NCBI GenBank assembly: GCA_031772625.1
Contig: CM062811.1
Coordinates: 647,850,606-647,914,605, forward strand
DNA: 64,000 bases
Source of the DNA: Pinus tabuliformis
Lineage: Eukaryota > Streptophyta > Pinopsida > Pinales > Pinaceae
Direction of reading: 5' to 3'
The position numbers were made by a program, and so were the translations under genes. Of the stretch, positions 47,036-57,915 are shown piece by piece. Positions within the stretch are counted from its first letter, which is position 1. Every line of letters starts with the position of its first letter. The notes below the pieces were generated by a model, which searched no databases, was not told the DNA's origin, and saw only the letters and a list, made by a program, of their open reading frames with translations.

Positions 47036-47716
47036 GGCCTTTTCACCTGGAACAAGCTTATTGAATCATGGCCCTCACAACAGCGTATCTGGAAAGATGA
47101 TCTACAGCTTGCCTTGCCTCCTCCCCTCATTCCTCTCTGGCGCTCTGCTATCAACAATTTCTCCCGCATCCCTATCACCCAAACAAGCACAAAGGATATG
47201 CTTGTTTGGTCCTTTCACAAACCCTCCCTCCCCCTCACCGTCAAGAATATCTACTCTCTCCTTGTATCCTCCCTTCCGCCTCCCCTCTCTATCTTCCCCA
47301 CAAAACTCTGGAAAGCACCCTGCCCCCTTAAAGCAATTCTCTTTTCCTGGCTTCTCTTCTACAACAAAAATCTCACTTGGGAGGTTTTACAAAAAAAAGG
47401 ATGGTATGGTCCGAGCAGGGGTCTCCTCTGTTCTGCTCAACATGAATCAAACTATCATATGTTCTTTGGATGCGCTGCTGCTTCTTCTATCTGGTATGAG
47501 CTCTCACACATTTTCGGATTTCCTCACCAATCCTTTGCATCTGTTATGGACGGGTTCCTATGGTGGAGCACTCAGCGCCCTACTTGGCGTGCTCTCTTCA
47601 TCCTTACATGCTGGTATATTTGGAAATGGAGAAACCACCGTCTCTTCCAGGATTCACACAAACCTCTGCTCTCTATTTTGTCATCTATTACAGGATCTAT
47701 GCCCCCCACGGCATAG
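47036..47716 (+). pseudogene. LINE ORF2 C-terminus, zf-RVT domain
   Basis: The open frame reads KLWKAPCPLKAILFSWLLF, LTWEVLQKKGWYGPS, SNYHMFFGCAAASSIWYEL and WYIWKWRNHRLFQ. These are the blocks of the zinc-binding domain found downstream of RT in plant LINEs and LINE-derived genes. The usual C-x2-C reads G-L-L-C, so the first Cys is lost, while the His and the last Cys are kept. RT and endonuclease are absent, so it has no function of its own. Overlapping frames at 47061-47934 are shadows of this one and of the 3' untranslated region. Confidence 0.9.
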
Positions 47717-48019
47717 AGCACTTTTTGCTCCTTTTAAGCAGCTATGTTTCGTTTACATATTATCTTATTTTCCCTTCGTCTACTTCTGCGGCATACATCT
47801 ACAGCTTTCATGTATTTTTGAATTACAGATATGCACACTGTTTCGTTGTATCTTGCTGTTTTGATTGCGGCCCCTACAGCACATCTAATTGTATCTATCC
47901 ATTCACCAGCATCAGCAATATGCTCATACATTAGCAATGTCTCCTCTGAGACAACTGTAATGATGATTATTATATCTCCTTAATATAATACATTTTTATT
48001 TTTCCACTGAAAAAAAAAA
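47036..48019 (+). mobile_element. 5'-truncated L1-type LINE
   Basis: A 984-bp insertion between perfect 12-bp target duplications ends in an A10 tail (48010-48019). It contains only the last part of ORF2 and the 3' untranslated region. 5' truncation, poly-A tail and a target duplication longer than 7 bp are the marks of target-primed reverse transcription. The duplications are perfect, so the insertion is not very old. The upstream start of the open frame at 46982 belongs to flanking DNA. Confidence 0.93.
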
Positions 48020-48031
48020 ATCTTTATCACG
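48020..48031. repeat. LINE target duplication, right
   Basis: ATCTTTATCACG, identical to 47024-47035; its first A may be shared with the poly-A tail. Confidence 0.9.
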
Positions 48032-48212
48032 TCATTAATTTTTAAATCAATTATAAATTTCTAATAAATAGATTATACAATGATAGATTTCATAAATGAT
48101 TTAAGCTTTTATACTTGTAAAATATAAATTGAATTAAATATATTCATCTTATTATAAATTCAAGTTGAAATAATATCTATTTTATGCCTTATTTATCTAT
48201 ATATGATGCAAT

Positions 48213-48338
48213 ATATTTTTTTACTCGTCTTTTAAAGATCAAATAATTTTGAAAGTTGTGCTATTAGTCCGTATTTATTTTTTTACTCGTCTTTTAAAGA
48301 TCAAATAATTTTGAAAGTTGTGCTATTAGTCCGTATTT
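48213..48338. repeat. 62-bp tandem duplication
   Basis: Two head-to-tail units containing ACTCGTCTTTTAAAGATC (48224 and 48286) without visible differences, hence recent. Confidence 0.92.
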
Positions 48339-49009
48339 AGGGTAAAGATCTTCGTTTTCTTTTTTTGAATTATTTTTTATCTCCAAAAAAAAAATTGGCC
48401 ATATAATTTGGAATATTTCGCGTTTCACCAAAATAAAAATTGGTTTAAAAAATTTATTTATATGTACGGTGGAAGAAAAAGAACATATGTATAATTACAT
48501 GGTCCTATATAGTTTTGCCTCAAATGATTTCACAATTTTGTAATTTTATATGTGTGTTTGGCACATAATGTTACCAAATTAATTCAAGTAACGCTACAAA
48601 AATAGTAGGAGATTTTCTCTTTTACCTAGTTTTGCAAATATGGAATGGTGGTGTAGGAGATTTTCTCCTTTACTTAGTTATACAAATATGGCCTGGTATA
48701 TTTGTTTAATTTGTTGCCAAACAAATTGAATATATATATATATATATTAATTATTTTTTACTTATATTAAATTAGAATTAGCATCAAATCAAGTCCACTT
48801 AAAAACTTAACAAATGCTAAAGCGAAAGACTAAGGTCAAACTCAAATATAAGAATTAAAGTTAGATCTAAGTAAAAGTTAAAGTAAAGAAATTTTAAAAT
48901 AACAAATTTCAATCATTTAAATTGAAAAATAAATTTAAATTTCTAGTAGCGTGGGACAAATTATGAAAAGTAGCAAAGTTATAGGATTACCTGCAAACAA
49001 ATCCTTAAA
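48339..49009. other. AT-rich sequence with no recognisable gene
   Basis: It contains a short (TA)n run near 48730 and a small repeated phrase AGGAGATTTTCTC(T/C)TTTAC (about 48607 and 48656). Nothing else is recognised. Confidence 0.45.
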
Positions 49010-49455
49010 ACAGAAAATAAACAATGGCGAGAACATAAAATATACACAGAGATTTTCTCTTAGAACACAAACTGGGAAAACCAATTTGATTTTTCATTAT
49101 ATTCCTTTCAATGTTACAATACATATATATGCATGTCGAAGAATTCATAACCCTCAACCCATTAACCCTAGATTAGAACATAATTGTAGTTCCCTTGATT
49201 GGATCTACAAAATACCATGGGAAAAAACCATCATACCCTAAACCATGCGCGAAAAGCATGGCTACGTCCACCCACCATCTTTGGGTCCACCCCCTATCCT
49301 TGTGTCCACCCAACTATTATTGGGTCTGCCAAAAAATAAAATCTAGGGGTGTTGTCGTGAACCCCATGCAGGGGGCTATCGCCCCCCCTGCTACGCCCGA
49401 CACAACATACAACACATGTAGCTAGTTGTGGAAACAATTATAACACATACCCAAC
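49010..49455 (+). repeat. Dispersed repeat, copy 2 (LTR-like)
   Basis: Aligns with 5530-5940 in the same orientation. It ends with a CAGGGGGCTATCGCCCCCCCTG palindrome-like block (49370-49391), preceded by three variants of the phrase TGGGTCCACCC. It was probably once part of an LTR retrotransposon; no coding region adjoins it. Confidence 0.6.
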
Positions 49456-51299
49456 AAAAGTATGAATACGTTGTATAAACACATTTACAAATAAAACCTC
49501 AAGAAATAAACCATGTGCAAGAGTTGGGAAATATAGGTCAACCTTTTGAAGAAAGCCCAAAAGATAAAGTTCACAATCTAGAAGGAAAAACAACAACATC
49601 ATCAGAATGAATGATTAAATAAATAAATTGTACAAACAATTTTTAAATCAACTAACACATTGATATTTCCCTTCCAGCTTATGAAACAATTAAATTTTCC
49701 AAGGTACCTAACATCATACATTAATGGAAATTCTTAGAAAAATAGATTGTATATATTTATTCATGTGCAACATTTCACAAAAACCCATACATTATAGACT
49801 TATTGATGGTGTATTTATTTGTTTTTTATTTTTGTTAAAGGTTTCAAGATACACTATACATTTATCTTGTCAAACTAGGGTTGGTAAACTTGTGAGGCAC
49901 TTCATGCAATATACATAAGAAGTGAGTTCCTCACCTTGTCCTAAATGGCATAAGTCTATTAAGTAGGGAAAATATATGGGAACATGGCTTCAGATGGAAG
50001 GATTTTCCAAAGGATGACCCACAACTCAGTTAGATGGAGCATGATGCACCAAACTCTTATTCTTGGGTGGCTAGCTTTGTGTCACTGGGTAGGCCTCAAT
50101 CCTAGCAATTCTACAACATACTGATTCCACAACATCTACTTGCCACAACTCAAATAAGATTGACTATGTAGCAATTAGCTATAGGTATTGTTCCCCGATG
50201 AACAAATCTCAAGGAAATGGTCCCCAGTACTATTGATCAACAAATTTGCAAATCCACACCATTCAATGGTATTAGCTACTTCAAAATACCACAGATTTAA
50301 ATTAACTTTGCATAAAAATATCCAAATAACATAAAACTACTATAAAAACAACTATCATTCTACTTGCAGAAATAAAGAACAAAATATTAGCACAACATGT
50401 TACCTTGAGTGGTCCCTTCTCCAAGGTCGGTCTGTGACTTCTACACTTAAAACTATCAGCATAGGCTCGAACACATCCACATTATTCACACCAAAAATTA
50501 AAAACATAATTATAGTCCTTGAATCACTTTCATAACACACGCAAATTTTATGTTGTATTAAAACTAATAACCGAGACCAAGTATAGAACATTGATTTATG
50601 AGTATCCTCTTGCTTCAAAGAAGCATACTTATATATAATTCGAAGGGAATCATTGTTTAATGTATTACAAATTGATTCCACCAAACTGTGGACAAAATAA
50701 GAAAAGAAATATTTTTGTTAAACTAGGGACAAAAACAAAAAACATTCAAGTGGTCGTCGTAGGGAGGGGGGGAGGTGATGCCCCTCATGCTTTTATGTTG
50801 GACATATAGGCTGATGGTGTAGCTACCAACATTGCACGTTGAACTAACTTGAGCCTTGTTTAATTCCAAAATTCTTGTGTTTTGTCAGGCCTTGGATATC
50901 ACCATATGCGTACCATATAAATCCTTATTGTTTATCATTACTTTGATGGATATTTTCTTTGCAAGTTGGCCCTAGAAATCAGGCATTGATATCTTTCATC
51001 ATTGGGTAGAATCATCCTCATGAACTTCAAAGGTTCCAACCACAAAATCTCTAGTATGCCCCTGCATCTTTATACTTTTGATTTGATAATCAATTCAAGA
51101 TTATACACTTCCAATGGTTGTCTAATTGCATCTTATGAATCCTTCTGAATAGGCATATTCAGTCCTCTTTATTATGCACACATCATAACTTACACACACA
51201 CATATTTACCACCTAGACTTGATAACTCTTAAAAAAATTCCTTAATTCAAATCTTTAAATAAGAAATCGAAGAAACATAATAATCATATTTTCTTTTGA
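49456..51299. other. AT-rich sequence with no recognisable gene
   Basis: No domain or boundary is visible. The open frames at 49724 (plus) and 50684 (minus) show no motif. Confidence 0.4.
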
Positions 51300-52770
51300 G
51301 CTAAAAATGGTAAAAAGCATGTTTAAGGATCCAAAAATAGGGAAAGAGGAATGAACTTAAGTAAAAAGGAAATGGTTTGATAGGAAAAAAGGATGTCAAT
51401 TTGGAAACTCATCATCTCCCCTTGACTAATTTGGTTGCATGCCCTCATGCAACTCATTCTATTTCTAGAATTCCTACGTGCACACCACCCTAATTGTCGG
51501 CAGGGTGTCCAAACTCTCCAAGGTTGTAGTAACCCAATGTCTTCTCCATTTGCATCGACTTTGATCTCTCTTCTTCCTCATCCCATTCAATGGGAGCTCT
51601 ATAAAACCTTGTGGGACACAGTCCACAACAAAGGATAATAAAAGCAAATCCATACCCACCATGGACCATGTTTTAACAAGGAATAAGTGTAGAAAATCAC
51701 CCTATTGAGGGAAAAACTGAAGTAAGGATATCCCATAAGGTGACTATCCTATAAATAAGGTGGCAATCCTTCCAAAATATCATGAGAATCTAGAAGGGAT
51801 TCTAATGAATATATTTTGGACATCTCATGGTACTCTGTATAGAATTTTAGTAATTGTGTCTGATAATGATTGATTCACTTGGGCCTTCCCTTAGTCTCTG
51901 CAAATCATTGATAACCTAGTTTGTAAGTGGATATTCTTCCCTAACCATTACATTGGCCTCTATTTTTTTTCACTCATAAAAATCTAATTCTTTCTTCAAT
52001 TTTACCAAACTAGTCATATAAGGCATAAAGGCTCTGAGTTGCAAATCCCCAACAAAAGGGTTAGGGTTCCAATTAGAATTATCTTAAAAAATAAAATTGA
52101 ACAAGTAGAGCTCACAGAGAAAAATTTGTTCTACAATATCTGCATTATAATAAACATCAATAAGATTATAGTGGTTGGTCGATCTTATGCGGTTGATCAT
52201 CTTTAATCTACCTAATCCTAAAGGAAGTCCATTATTCATGCAAGTAGATTAGATATACTCTAGAGGGAACTTGGTAGGCTAAGGCTTCTAACCCCAACTC
52301 ACATGTTGCTTGTTTAAGCATTTTATCCTTCAAATAAAGATCTTTCTATCTTTTAATCTCAACCTTCCATTTCTCCTCTTATGCCAAATGCATGGAAAAC
52401 CATCTCTATTTCATTTTCTCGATGACTTGTTGATGGATTTTCCTTTTTTAATGATACCTAAATCAAAGAGATCATTGTTTATTTTCCAGTGGGGCATGTC
52501 TAGTTGTAGCTAGACAAAGACATATGTATTAGTAGGAATTTCATCTAAGATGACACTAATGACTTTTTGGGCCTCCTTAGAATACCATTTCGAGAATTGC
52601 TTAGCCTAGGTTTAGGGTCCTCTTCATCGTATATAATATCAAGAAAAGAGATTAGATTATTGATCTTTAGCTTAGCTCGGTGTAGCTTAGCCCTGAGCTT
52701 TTGGTTTTGTACAATTAATTTCTTATTTTTCTTTAAAAAAGTTTGCCACAAAATGAAAAAATTTGGAATC
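51300..52770 (-). pseudogene. Decayed, unrecognised minus-strand coding tract
   Basis: Reading down from 52751 the minus strand gives coding-like pieces with few stops: MWQTFLKKNKKLIVQNQKLR with a Lys/Leu-rich helix, LDEIPTNTYVFV, LDMPHWKINNDLFDLGIIKK, and much lower GYGFAFIILCCGLCPTRFYR (about 51640-51590). Stops and frame changes are frequent. The composition suggests an old transposon ORF, but no family motif is certain. It ends just outside the LTR of the Tat-like element. Confidence 0.3.
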
Positions 52771-52780
52771 CAAAATCATA

Positions 52781-52785
52781 CCTTT
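52781..52785. repeat. Presumed target duplication of element 3 (CCTTT)
   Basis: These five bases adjoin the outer end of the 3' LTR. The partner would be beyond the right window edge and cannot be checked here. Confidence 0.35.
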
Positions 52786-53835
52786 TGTTGGCCGGATAAA
52801 TCATTCTTGCGGACAAGACCGATCTCCCTAGTATCAACTGATATCTAGCGACAAGTAGAACAAGCAAATCTACCTTTCTCTAAATATTGTGATTTATAAA
52901 TAAAAACCAAGAGGTGTTTTAGACCCTACCTTAAGTCCAACGCTAGTTTGTGGCAGCCACGCTTCGACCGTCCGAATGAGTTTCCTTTTAAGAACCCGCA
53001 AACACAAACAAGCACACATCAAATAACACCTGCATAGCCAATATAATAAATCATATTCATCATGGTGATCAAGGAATCCATGAAATAAACCATAAAAGAC
53101 AGCTTATTGAGAAAAATAAACTTGATTGTATTAACTTTGAACAAAGAAGAACTTTACAACCTTGGTGCCTTCATGTTGTACAAGCTCCTCCCAGGGTCTA
53201 AGCAAGAATCTACTCTACTTTGACAAGCCTCACACTCTTCCCAATAAGATCAAAAGGTATGTAATCTCTGCTCTCAAGCTCAATTAGGAAGTCTAAATTC
53301 CAATAGCATTTACCCTCAAAAATATTCAGCTTTCAACCTCCTTAGTAACCAGCCCAATGCCTCATTTTATAGTGCAAAGGAAGGAAGTTACAGGTCCACC
53401 TATGAAGCGATAGAGTCCTCCTTCAAAGGGATAAGCTCCTCGCATCAAGGGGTTAGCTCCTTTAGTTATGGGATGCATGAACCTCAAAGGAGCGAACTTG
53501 CCACCTCAAGATTCCCTCTAGAAGCTTCCAGAAATAACCCAAAGTGAGTTTTTAAGAATGTACTTGTGCCTTTTTGACTTTTACAGGGGTCCACACCCAT
53601 TACACAGAAACAGAGCGGGCATGTCCGCAGGGGACATGACCAGTGGGTGCGGGACCGTAGGTAATGCTAAGAGAAAGTGTGGAACCAAAGTTTTAGAGAT
53701 TTTTAAGGGCTTTCTCTCAGTTTTCAATGCTTGACATGAAGAGCTGAGGTTTAAGACTTGCAAAGGAGGAAAGTATGAGTGGTGATAGACTCACACTGAT
53801 TGCAGAACGTCATGGTTACAATATTTTGTGCAACA
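52786..53835 (-). repeat. Element 3, 3' LTR
   Basis: On the minus strand it starts TGTTGCACAA directly after the polypurine tract and ends CCGGCCAACA. The inner element's LTR starts TGTTATAG and ends CCGGAAACA, and both are about 1050 bp long. A TATA box (TATAAAAT, plus-strand 53364-53371) lies in the middle. The 5' LTR is outside the window, so the ends rest on this comparison. Confidence 0.8.
53364..53371 (-). promoter_or_regulatory. TATA box in element 3 LTR
   Basis: Minus strand TATAAAAT, about 465 bp from the LTR start, the same relative place as in the nested element's LTRs. Confidence 0.6.
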
Positions 53836-53850
53836 AATTGCCCCCTAAAG
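53836..53850 (-). promoter_or_regulatory. Polypurine tract of element 3
   Basis: Minus strand CTTTAGGGGGCAATT, then the LTR. It matches TTTTAGGGGGAAAC of the nested element. Confidence 0.85.
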
Positions 53851-55600
53851 TGCGAAGTCTGTAATAGATGAGGATAGTATTTGTCATCTAAGAAGAGTGA
53901 AGTACTTTATCATCTTGAAGATCATCTTGTGGACGGCCTGGTTGGAACCTGTAAAAACATTCAATACAAAATATATATATGTGATCATATCATCATTGAG
54001 GTAGGCATTCCCATACTTAGATCAAAACTGACTAGAGAACTAACTAACTGCTTTGATATAGGAATGATTTTGTAAGACATCACAAGTATAGACATATGTA
54101 GACACAGTATGGGCGCAGTCATTTGTTTATGAATAGTCCACTGTATAATGAATAACAAAATTCCTCGTAGCCTGGATGGTGGAAACTAGATTCAAGGTCT
54201 TGATTTCTGCTTCCCGAAATAGTACGATTCTATCCATGTGAATGAATGTGTCGAAGTCGAACATGGTAGAAACCACTTGATTACCAGTCAATGATCTAAA
54301 CTGTTAACAAGTGTGAGAGAAACCACCAGTAATGTCAATGGCTCTCAAAGTACTCAGTAAAATCCATGAAATGTGAATAGATGAGCTGATGTCGAACATG
54401 TCATAGAATCCTTTGATCGAAGGTCAATGATGCAACCTGTCGTCGAAGGCGAGAAACCTACCATTGAGGCATGCATATTCCAAGGTACTGACGATTTCTC
54501 GATGATCTTTCTAGATAATGAGCTGAAGTCGATAGAAAGCGATCTGTCGTAGGCAAGCTCACAACACGAAATCATAGATCAAGTTTGAAGAAATATATTT
54601 GCAAGGACTAACTCAGGGATGGTCAAGATGGATGAAAGATATTTTGCAGATGAATGGTTTATTTGGACTAACCTCTTGAACACATAACGACACTGCAGAT
54701 GGTTTGGTGACAATTGACCCAAAGCTAATACCCATAAACCGGCTGAAGACTTTCAATATGGTTTGATTAACTGTTAGGCAAAGGATTTCCCAACCTAGGT
54801 GAACAAAAAGTGTCGTGTTTAAGAGTGGTTGAATGCTTTTCTGAGACACAAAGTATAACAAACAGGTTCATTTTCTCTCTTTTCCCCCACCATTTCTTGC
54901 AAGTACCTCTTTATTTTTGACAAGCTTGAGGAGGATAACATTTGCTTGATTATAAGCTCATCCTTCGGATGAGTCCAACTTAGTTTAAAATTTGAACCCT
55001 AAGAAGGAGTGGTTCGTTCCTATTTGTAATTGAACAGGTCCTTTACTGTTAAATTTTAATGAGTCCAATATAGGAGAAACTCAGCGTTTTTCAATTTTAG
55101 GGAGTCATAAGAAAAACTTAAGAAAACTCCATGGTTGTCCTTTTTCGTAAATTTGTGTCTCCCAAGCCCGAAAAAGTATAAAATAACACTTGAGAGAACC
55201 GCTTGACCATTACGATCAAGGAGTGCTTTTCATAATTAGTGTCTTTGATCTGAAAAAATAAAAAAGCGATCAACAACACGTCTTTTTATAACCAATATCG
55301 AACTTGAAACGACAAAAGTCCGATAATCTTTTCATGTTTATACGGTCTAAAAAGCGTTGTAAGTGGACCGTATTTTTAATTCCATTTTAACGAGTTTAAA
55401 AAGAAAAAATCGGTAATCTTTTCATATTTTACGAGTCAAAAAAGAGCTTAAAGAGGACTCTAATGTTTTTTGTTGAAAACGATCAATTTTCCCTGAAAAA
55501 CCCGATATTCTGCACAAAAACTCAAACATTACTCATACCTGTTTAAAAATAAATAAAAATGCATCAAAAATTTACCTTTCTAAAGTGAAAAATAAACAAA
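53851..55600 (-). other. 3' noncoding region of element 3
   Basis: From 53851 to about 54960 the reverse complement aligns with 16650-17770 of the nested element, including CATGCCTCAATGG, GACATCAG/GACATCGG and ACTGGTAATCA landmarks. From about 55000 to 55500 modules of ACTC(G/A)TTAAAA and ATGAAAAGATTA recur. No protein is recognised. Conservation in two elements without coding potential suggests a structural or regulatory role; this is inferred. Confidence 0.75.
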
Positions 55601-55626
55601 TTAAAAATCCATTTATTCAAAAAATC

Positions 55627-55637
55627 TTATAAAAAGG
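55627..55637 (+). promoter_or_regulatory. TATA-like box of the antisense PMD gene
   Basis: TTATAAAAAGG on the plus strand lies about 120 bp before the first 5' splice site. Its placement fits an independent Pol II promoter reading against the element. Confidence 0.5.
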
Positions 55638-55759
55638 GCTTTTGTAAATTCATTTTTACCGTTTGACTTCAGAGTGAGAAAAGAGAGCTTTTGGGTAAGA
55701 AACTTCCCGTGAAGATTGCGGAAAATCCGTCCATTGGAATCGAAAACCATCACCTCCAG

Positions 55760-56085
55760 GTAATCCACATCACTTTAATCTTACATTTCAACCGTTTGAA
55801 TTTTGTTTTTAGGCTTCCATTTTTATTTTTTAAAGAAAAATTAGTTTAAAAGACCACTCGTGGGGGTCCGTAGGCGCAACATGCGAAACCTGCGAACCCC
55901 GACTTTTTCCTACAAAGGAAAGAGCCAGGGGCCCGCACCTGCTACTTGGGCAGAGTGCAGACCTACGTACTATCCCTAACTGGAGAGTGTGGACCCCGCG
56001 ACATAGGTTTTGAAACTTCCATTTTTCATTTTCCGCCCAAAAATTTTGAACTAAAATGTTCTAATCCACCTTTTTTACAATGTAG
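55760..56085 (+). other. Intron 1 of the PMD gene
   Basis: Donor CCAG/GTAATC at 55760, acceptor TTTTTTACAATGTAG ending 56085, 326 bp. It lies in the 5' untranslated part and the PMD ATG follows 11 bases later. Splice signals look good; the exact first exon start is unknown. Confidence 0.6.
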
Positions 56086-56948
56086 GATATACACAATGCT
56101 CAGTTGGTGGGAACGGGAGCACGAAGATGTGGACCTTTCCGCAATTAATCATCAACCTTCAATAGACGCATTGAGGGCATGTGAGCTATTTAAATTCTGG
56201 GCCATACCTGGCATGAGGGCCCAAGTAGACTTTTTGCAGTGGCTGGTGGACAGATGGAATATACAGGACCAGTGTTTCATTATTGGTGGTCACCGGCTTG
56301 AAATGGAGCCAGAGGACATTTACTTCTTAACTGGTTTTCCCAAGAGAGGTGAACGATTATCTCTATTCGGGACTAGGCCAGGTGGCCAGTCTGTCGATAG
56401 TCTCTGACTAGAGTTTTGTAATGACCAAACAAAGGACAAAGGGATTGATATCAAAACCATCTCCCGTCCTGAACTCAAATTGATTGCATTTATTGTCACC
56501 AGACTCTGCGGAAGTGCAGCACTACGTGTAGCTACCGGATCCCAAATGCGAATGGAAATAGATTGTTATCGAGGCACCATCTTCAACTGGTGCGAAGCTG
56601 TGTTGGCGAATGTAAAAGGCCAACTGACTAGAGCAAAGAACGGACAACTAAAAAACTTTGGATATGGTTTCTTACTTGTGAGATTTGGTCTAGAGAGGGT
56701 CTCGATGTTGGTCCCATAGCATATTTTCGTTGGAGTTGGACTTCCCCGAGAGCCCAAGCCGATGCGTTGGGTCGCAGTTATGGCCCGTCATCCTGAGGAG
56801 GGTTTAGAGGTTGTTCGATTTCCTCCTGAGTATTTTCGTTGGTTGGAAAACCAACTTTTCATTATTCAGGATTTTCCTTATGCTGGGATGGATTATCGTG
56901 GTGATCCAGACATGACTCTTCCACCAGGAGAGCAGTGGGATGATTCAG

Positions 56949-57034
56949 GTAAAATCATTCTCAACATTTTCTAAGTTTTAATTTTTTTTGTTTTTAAATC
57001 GTCCAAAACTGATAGTAAAAAGTTTCAAATGCAG
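56949..57034 (+). other. Intron 2 of the PMD gene
   Basis: Donor TTCAG/GTAAAA at 56949 and acceptor CAAATGCAG ending 57034, 86 bp, AT-rich with a T-rich tail. Splicing joins codons in phase 1 (G plus AT gives Asp) and moves reading from the exon 2 frame exactly into the long open frame of exon 3, which strongly supports it. Confidence 0.8.
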
Positions 57035-57364
57035 ATGTGGGTCCACGACGACCAGCCACTCTCTGGCCCTATGAGAGGAGACACCCAGCTGCAGCAGTAC
57101 CAGCCCCACGGGACGAATCTACAGAGACCCTGACCGAATTGGAAAATCATCTAGAGCATTTGACAGCAAATATTCCAGAGACTAGCATAGATGATATTCC
57201 TCTTAGGTTACAACGCTATGTGATTGGGGTCCCAGGACATTTCAGGAGGTTCCTTTGTAGGGTGGCCCGTGCAGTGGTTTCTTATTATGATCATCACCAG
57301 TGATAGGATGATCGCTTTTGTAGACTTGATACAACATTTTTGCTTTTTGTACTATCATTTTTTC

Positions 57365-57395
57365 CGATCATAAGGTGTTTTTCAACCTATGATCG
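57365..57395. repeat. Hairpin between converging ORFs
   Basis: CGATCATAAGGTG and CAACCTATGATCG form an imperfect inverted repeat around a TTTTT loop, in the 190-bp gap between the ends of the PMD gene and the second RNase H ORF. Confidence 0.55.
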
Positions 57396-57495
57396 AAGAC
57401 GATGTATATTTGACACACTTCTATGCTATGCTATATCACTATTACTAGCTATCTTGTAAAACATGTTATGGAATGTTTTTAAATTTACTGTTTGA

Positions 57496-57915
57496 TTATT
57501 GCAAATGTTTATTTAACATTCGAGAAGAAATTGCATCTGCTAATGTATTTAAATATCTTGGAATATGTTGATATTCAATGTAGTCAAATTCACGTTCCAA
57601 GAGACGAACTCTCAAAAATAATCTTAATAACACTGGATTTCTAATGGCATAAACTCTATTAAGTTGAGATACAACGAGTTTAGAATCTAACCTAATAATC
57701 AAACTCCGAACCCCAAATGAGATGGATTCAGATAATAACTCAATCGCTGTACTATACTTTGCAATGTTGTTCGTTGTTTGACCAAGGCTTACCCCATGCA
57801 TAGATACCAACTCATCAGTGGGTGAATAGATAACCCAAGCTGCGGCAGAAATTTTCCGTGTATTATGACAAGCACCATCAGTGAACCCAATGCATGTTTG
57901 AAGAGACGTCGACAT
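57496..57915 (-). pseudogene. Second RNase H (aRNH-type) ORF of element 3
   Basis: ATG at 57915 to stop at 57496, 139 codons with no internal stop. It shows GFTDGACHNTRKISAAAWVI, TNNIAKYSTAIELL, RLDSKLVVSQLN and HIPRYLNTLADAIS, the blocks of the RNase HI-like domain that Tat elements carry beside the usual Ty3 RNase H. The catalytic Glu of TNNxAE is Lys (one base change), so it is probably inactive. It is a separate ORF after integrase, about 80 bp past its end, and ATG directly follows TTGATATTGCAG, a fair 3' splice site. The extra 23 codons upstream of this ATG in the open frame are likely intronic. Confidence 0.8.

Larger units (their letters stand above)
55660..57303 (+). pseudogene. Plant mobile domain (PMD) gene, antisense in element 3
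   Basis: A three-exon gene on the plus strand, against the retroelement. A noncoding first exon ends at 55759. Exon 2 (56086-56948) starts at ATG 56096 and shows the PMD blocks: MLSWWEREHEDVDLSAINHQ, FKFWAIPGMRAQVDFLQWLV, RWNIQDQCFIIGGHRLEMEP and EDIYFLTGFPKRGERL, then IAFIVTRLCGSAAL and FLLVRFGLERVSMLV. Exon 3 (57035-57303) encodes an Arg/Pro/Ala-rich start and an acidic helical end. Two in-frame stops, TGA 56405-56407 and TAG 56717-56719, break it. PMD is shared by MAIN/MAIL1 proteins and by several transposons. It is flanked on both sides by element sequence, so it belongs to the element. Confidence 0.88.

Noticed and set aside
47061..47934. Long overlapping frames of 267 and 124 codons over the LINE
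   Set aside because: They are other frames of the zf-RVT coding region and 3' untranslated region, with no domain of their own.
54861..54890. Apparent polypurine tract and LTR start (minus strand) at 54870
   Set aside because: The sequence beyond it still aligns with the internal 3' noncoding region of the nested Tat-like element, whose true LTR starts much later. The matching true boundary is the TAGGGGG tract at 53836-53850.
55946..56095. Upstream extension of the PMD frame to 55946
   Set aside because: This part lacks PMD similarity and is interrupted in sense by a strong acceptor at 56085; the ATG at 56096 just after it starts the conserved part, so the extension is probably intron.
55627..57303. 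PMD gene as an ordinary host gene next to a transposon
   Set aside because: Sequence of the Tat-like element lies on both sides of it in the correct order, and antisense extra ORFs are known in this lineage.
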